From UBA1140 sp964409295 (lineage in GTDB: Bacteria; Campylobacterota; Campylobacteria; Campylobacterales; Sulfurovaceae), in the NCBI GenBank assembly GCA_964409295.1, contig CAYPCV010000236.1, positions 1 to 8,443 on the forward strand: a stretch of 8,443 bases of DNA, read 5' to 3'. The notes beneath the pieces were generated by a model. That model was not told the DNA's origin. It did not search any database and was given only the letters and a program-made list of their open reading frames with translations. Made by a program: the position numbers and the translations under genes. Positions 4,778-8,443 of the stretch are shown piece by piece (within the stretch, counting starts at the first letter, position 1; every line of letters starts with the position of its first letter).

Positions 4778-6913
4778 GAGGCTTTATTAAAAAAAGCACA
4801 GGGCATTACTACTACGCAAGAGGCTGAAAAGCTTCTTGTAGAATACCATCCGACTTACTCTTCACTCTTCACTACAGCTTTAAATTTAGCAAAACAAGCA
4901 CACAGCACACAGACGCGTAAAAGTGGCGAACCTTATATTATCCATCCCATCTTAGTCGCAACGATTACAGCATTAATCTCTGATGATGAGACGATGATTA
5001 TTTCAGCACTGCTTCATGATGTTGTGGAAGATACAGAGTATACAATCGAAGAGATTCGTGAGATTTTTGGAGAAGATATTGCTTTTTTAGTGCAGGGTTT
5101 AACTAAAATTGAAGTGATTCGAGATGAAGAGTTAATTCCATCTTCTTCAAATAAAAAATTGATAACTTCAGCATTAACCTTTCGAAAAATGTTGCTATCT
5201 TCGATTAAAGATGTGCGTATTTTAGTGGTTAAGCTTTGTGACCGACTTCATAACATGACGACACTAGAGGCTTTGTCTAGTGAAAAACAGTTACGTATCT
5301 CTGAAGAGACCATGGTCGTGTATGCTCCTATTGCTCATCGTTTGGGAATTTCACAGTTAAAGAATCGTTTAGAAGATTTAAGTTTTTACTATATTTACCC
5401 TGATGCCTATAAAATGATTGATTCATATATTCAAGAAAATACTCAAAATCTTCATTTGAAGTTAAATACTTTTGTTGCTAAGATTAATGATTTGATGAAG
5501 CAAAATGGGTTTAAAGAGGAGTCTTCTGAAGTTTTTGGTCGAGTAAAACATTACTATTCGATGTATCAAAAGATGCAACGAAAAGGAATTGGAATCGATG
5601 AAATCTTGGATTTAATCGCAATTCGTATTTTGGTTAATGATGATATTGATTGTTATAAAGTTCTTGGCTCTTTGCACTTAAATTATAAACCAATTATTTC
5701 ACGATTCAAAGATTATATAACTCTTCCGAAAGAGAATGGATACAGTACAATTCATACAACTCTATTTAATGATGATGGTATTGTAGAGGCTCAAATTAGA
5801 ACCTTTGATATGCACAAAACGGCTGAGTATGGAATTGCAGCTCATTGGCGATATAAAGATGGACGTAGCGATGCAAAAAAAGTTAACTTAGAGTGGCTAG
5901 AAGGTCTGCAATATCAAAATGATTCGGTTGAAGAGTTCTACTCTTTGGCAAAAGGGGATTTGTTTTCAGACGATATTTCGGTCTTTTCCCCTGCTGGAGA
6001 CCACTATACTTTGCCTCGTGATTCTGTAGCATTAGATTTTGCCTATGCTGTGCATTCTGAAATTGGGAATAAAGCTGTCTCTTCTTTGGTTAATAAAGTA
6101 AAGTCTTCTCTTTTGACAACTTTGAAAAATGGAGATATTGTTCGTATCTCAACGAAAGAAAATGCAAAAGTACACTGTTCTTGGTTAGATACAGTGAGAA
6201 CTTCAAGAGCAAAAGAGGGTATAAAAAGTGCCTGTCGCCATAAACTAAAAGAGTGTAATCATCTCTCGGCAATTAATATTTTGACCTTCCTAACCAAAGT
6301 AGATAGAGCAAAAATTGTCGAGATGTTTGATGGCTGTACCTTAAAAGATAATGCGTATAAAATGACTTCAAATCGAGAGATTTATAAAGATGTTTTAAAT
6401 AAATTTCTTGAAAAATTACCAGAACTTGCAGATAATTTTGTCTATCCTCGTGAGAGTGTAGATGAAAACTTTAGATTTATCTCAACTGAAAAGATAGAAA
6501 AAGTAGAGTTTGATTACTGTTGCCACCCTAAAATGGGCGATGAAATTGTAGCTTTTGCCGAAGAGGATAAAGTAGTGATTCATCATAAGTTTTGTCAAGA
6601 GGCGTATAAACTGATGAAAGCCAATAACCCAATGGTTTTTGTAACATGGGTCAATGAAAAAACAGCACGTTATAGATTGATTATCTCGTTGCAAAACCGT
6701 CCAGGAATATTGGCTGAGTTGTTACACAAACTTGCCAATTTAGACTTGAATGTCTTAAGTATTGAACTGGGAATTAAAAGCTCTGAGAGTGCAGAGTTTT
6801 GTAAGCTTGAAGTTGAGACCAAAGAGCATAACTCTAAGAGACTTCAAGAGAAACTAAGTAAGAAATTGAAACTCATTGAGATGATTTCATTGAACGATGC
6901 GTATAGAAAATAA
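4775..6913 (+). CDS. spoT: Bifunctional (p)ppGpp synthetase/hydrolase, Rel/SpoT family
   Basis: The 712-residue protein makes and degrades the alarmone (p)ppGpp and is probably the only long Rel/SpoT protein in the cell. The HD hydrolase half is intact: R48, H57, HDVVED at 81-86 and KLCDRLHNM at 153-161. The synthetase half has GRVKHYYSMYQKM (255-267), DLIAIRI (279-285) and EAQIRTFDMH (338-347). It also has RFKD at 310-313, the signature of bifunctional enzymes rather than RelA's EFDD. A TGS domain follows (about 401-460), then a Cys-rich RIS/zinc-finger-like segment (C582, C583, H603, H604, C607), and an ACT domain from about 632 (RLIISLQNRPGILAELL). The start is TTG at 4775: an in-frame stop lies 15 bp upstream and GAGG (4761-4764) is well placed, inside the end of rpoZ. 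Coupled translation with rpoZ is likely. Confidence 0.96.
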   Translation: MEALLKKAQGITTTQEAEKLLVEYHPTYSSLFTTALNLAKQAHSTQTRKSGEPYIIHPILVATITALISDDETMIISALLHDVVEDTEYTIEEIREIFGEDIAFLVQGLTKIEVIRDEELIPSSSNKKLITSALTFRKMLLSSIKDVRILVVKLCDRLHNMTTLEALSSEKQLRISEETMVVYAPIAHRLGISQLKNRLEDLSFYYIYPDAYKMIDSYIQENTQNLHLKLNTFVAKINDLMKQNGFKEESSEVFGRVKHYYSMYQKMQRKGIGIDEILDLIAIRILVNDDIDCYKVLGSLHLNYKPIISRFKDYITLPKENGYSTIHTTLFNDDGIVEAQIRTFDMHKTAEYGIAAHWRYKDGRSDAKKVNLEWLEGLQYQNDSVEEFYSLAKGDLFSDDISVFSPAGDHYTLPRDSVALDFAYAVHSEIGNKAVSSLVNKVKSSLLTTLKNGDIVRISTKENAKVHCSWLDTVRTSRAKEGIKSACRHKLKECNHLSAINILTFLTKVDRAKIVEMFDGCTLKDNAYKMTSNREIYKDVLNKFLEKLPELADNFVYPRESVDENFRFISTEKIEKVEFDYCCHPKMGDEIVAFAEEDKVVIHHKFCQEAYKLMKANNPMVFVTWVNEKTARYRLIISLQNRPGILAELLHKLANLDLNVLSIELGIKSSESAEFCKLEVETKEHNSKRLQEKLSKKLKLIEMISLNDAYRK

Positions 6914-6933
6914 AAAATAGATAGAGGGAAAAA

Positions 6934-8148
6934 ATGTCAAAAGAAAAGATAAAGATAGCACTGGATGAGATTAGTAGAGGGACTGCTGAAATTATTGATA
7001 TGGAGCGTATTGAAAAACTGGTAACAAAATTTTATGAGACAGGCGAAACTTATACCGTAAAAGCAGGGTTTGACCCAACAGGAGCTGACCTTCATGTAGG
7101 GCATACGGTGTTGATGCAGAAATTAAAAGTATTTCAAACTCATGGAGCTAGAATTCAACTATTGGTAGGGGATTTTACAGCAACTATTGGAGACCCAACA
7201 GGAAAAAGTGAGACTCGAAAAGTGCTTGACCGTGATACTATTATGGCAAATGCACAAACCTATCAAGACCAAGCTTTTATTATCTTAGACCGAGAAAAAA
7301 CGGATATTGTTTTTAACTCAACATGGCTTGAAGCATTGGGTGCAACGGGTATGGTAGCGTTAACAACCACGTTTAATGTGGCTCGAATGCTAGAGCGTGA
7401 TGACTTTGAAAAACGTTATAAATCTGGACAGAGTATTTCTATTTCAGAATTCATCTACCCGCTGCTTCAGGGCTATGACTCGGTAGAACTTGCCAGCGAT
7501 ATCGAGATCGGCGGAACGGACCAGAAGTTCAATCTCCTTATGGGAAGATTCCTTCAGCGTGCCTATGAAATTGATAAAGAACAGGCTGTACTGATGATGC
7601 CTATTTTGGAAGGGCTTGACGGAGTTCAGAAGATGAGCAAATCGCTCAACAACTATATCGGGATCACGGAAGAGCCCAAAGATATCTATGCCAAGACACT
7701 TTCCATCTCTGATGAGTTGATGTGGCGTTACTATGAGCTTTTGAGTGAGAAGTCTCTTGAAGAGATTGCAACAATGAAAAAAGATGTTGAAAAAGGAATA
7801 CTTCATCCTAAAACGGTTAAAGAGAATCTGGCACTTGAACTGGTTACAAGATTTTATAATGAAGAGTTGGCTAAACTAGCCAAAGGAGAGTTCGATAACG
7901 TCTTCAAAGCCAATCAGCTTCCTTCCGATATGAATGAGGTAGAAGTAGAAGAGGGTATCTGGATATGCAAAGCGTTGGTGGATGCAGGCATTGAGCCTTC
8001 TACATCGCAGGCAAGACGTGATATCAAACAGGGTGCCGTAAGGATCGATCAGGAGAAGATCTCCGATGAAAAGATCAATCTTGAAAACGGGGAGTATATT
8101 CTTCAGGTAGGAAAGAGAAAATTTGCAAAAGTGAAGGTGGGGGCATGA
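6934..8148 (+). CDS. tyrS: Tyrosyl-tRNA synthetase
   Basis: This class I synthetase charges tRNA-Tyr. At 404 residues it fits the bacterial family. The ATP-binding HIGH-type motif is HVGH at 54-57 (in DPTGADLHVGHTVLM). The tyrosine pocket shows IYPLLQGYDSVEL (174-186) and GGTDQKFN (193-200). The second signature KMSKS is at 233-237. An S4 RNA-binding domain occupies about 343-402. GAGGG (6924-6928), five bases ahead of the ATG, supports the start. It begins 20 bp after spoT. The protein reads as intact, yet the DNA changes character near codon 172: before it, Ile codons are 11 ATT, 2 ATA and 1 ATC; after it, 12 ATC, 5 ATT and 2 ATA, and TTA disappears. This suggests recombination or an assembly join inside the gene. 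The stop overlaps the next start by ATGA. Confidence 0.96.
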   Translation: MSKEKIKIALDEISRGTAEIIDMERIEKLVTKFYETGETYTVKAGFDPTGADLHVGHTVLMQKLKVFQTHGARIQLLVGDFTATIGDPTGKSETRKVLDRDTIMANAQTYQDQAFIILDREKTDIVFNSTWLEALGATGMVALTTTFNVARMLERDDFEKRYKSGQSISISEFIYPLLQGYDSVELASDIEIGGTDQKFNLLMGRFLQRAYEIDKEQAVLMMPILEGLDGVQKMSKSLNNYIGITEEPKDIYAKTLSISDELMWRYYELLSEKSLEEIATMKKDVEKGILHPKTVKENLALELVTRFYNEELAKLAKGEFDNVFKANQLPSDMNEVEVEEGIWICKALVDAGIEPSTSQARRDIKQGAVRIDQEKISDEKINLENGEYILQVGKRKFAKVKVGA

Positions 8149-8443
8149 CATTTGAACCATTGAAAATAGGAAAATACACTATTGAGAAGCCGATCATCCA
8201 GGGAGGAATGGGTGTAGGTATCTCATGGGATCAGCTGGCAGGTACTGTCTCAAAAGAGGGCGGACTGGGTGTTGTCTCTGCCGTGGGTACAGGAGTCTAC
8301 AAGAACAGAAAGTATCTTGACAGCAAAGAGATGGTGGGTAAAGAACACAGGCCGCTTGAAGCGACCAACTTCTATTCGTTCAACGCACTCAAACATATTT
8401 TTGACAATGCCAGAGAGATCTGCGGCAATGCGCCGTTGGCAGC
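8145..8443 (+). CDS. Nitronate monooxygenase / 2-nitropropane dioxygenase family protein (5' part)
   Basis: Ninety-nine codons are visible before the window ends. The protein starts MTFEPLKIGKYTIEKP and has IIQGGMGVGIS at 17-27, then EGGLGVVSAVGTG, the characteristic opening of FMN-dependent nitronate monooxygenase TIM barrels. These flavoenzymes oxidise nitronates; the family is also related to FabK-type enoyl-ACP reductases, so the exact substrate cannot be set from this fragment. The start codon overlaps the tyrS stop (ATGA, 8145-8148), and a G-rich ribosome site (GAAGGTGGGG, 8133-8142) precedes it, so it belongs to the same operon. Codon use (ATC 4 of 7 Ile, no TTA Leu) matches the second half of tyrS, not the genes further upstream. 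Confidence 0.88.
   Translation, partial: MTFEPLKIGKYTIEKPIIQGGMGVGISWDQLAGTVSKEGGLGVVSAVGTGVYKNRKYLDSKEMVGKEHRPLEATNFYSFNALKHIFDNAREICGNAPLA

Noticed and set aside
6090..6694. Two minus-strand frames (6090-6272 and 6482-6694)
   Set aside because: Shadows of spoT without ribosome sites or recognisable features.
7447..7452. GAATTC at the tyrS composition break as a cloning-ligation scar
   Set aside because: Another GAATTC occurs at 7151-7156 with no composition change, and this one simply encodes the conserved Glu-Phe; coincidence is likely.
7444..8160. Two minus-strand frames (7444-7806 and 7876-8160)
   Set aside because: Antisense to tyrS, whose catalytic motifs are intact across the region.

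Overview
The window looks like a stretch of a Campylobacterota (Epsilonproteobacteria) chromosome, probably from a Sulfurovum/Sulfurimonas-type relative. It is AT-rich, with AAA, TTA and ATT codons dominating and T-rich promoters built around TATAAT. The order pyrH, rpoZ, spoT, tyrS, nitronate-monooxygenase-like gene matches what I recall of this phylum (for example Helicobacter pylori). No identifiable CRISPR, phage, IS or defence module is present; most of the window is housekeeping.

Left part (1-1328, minus strand): the first 442 codons of a predicted lipoprotein that runs off the left edge. It has a lipobox, a carboxypeptidase-regulatory-like segment with an EF-hand-like calcium loop, a long helical charged middle, two 20-residue DKDGD repeats, and a 52-residue Lys-Asp tract encoded by a 26-unit hexanucleotide microsatellite. 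About 430 bp of AT-rich sequence without a convincing gene (1329-1759) separates it from the next gene.

Middle part (1760-3720): a radical SAM protein gene; a terminator-like hairpin that shares bases with a consensus promoter; two identical tRNA-Asn(GUU) genes; a small lysine-rich protein of unknown function; and, convergent with it, apt (adenine phosphoribosyltransferase). A short divergent promoter region lies between apt and pyrH.

Right part (3822-8443, plus strand): a tightly packed probable operon, pyrH (UMP kinase), rpoZ (RNA polymerase omega), spoT (bifunctional ppGpp synthetase/hydrolase, TTG start), tyrS (tyrosyl-tRNA synthetase) and the start of a nitronate monooxygenase-like gene. 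It joins pyrimidine nucleotide supply, RNA polymerase assembly, the stringent-response enzyme and tRNA charging; apt next door adds purine salvage.

The two observations most worth following are the nested repeat structure of the Lys-Asp lipoprotein gene and an abrupt change of codon usage and GC inside tyrS near 7445. The latter marks either a recombination junction or a chimeric assembly. I found nothing that clearly qualifies as an undescribed biological system.
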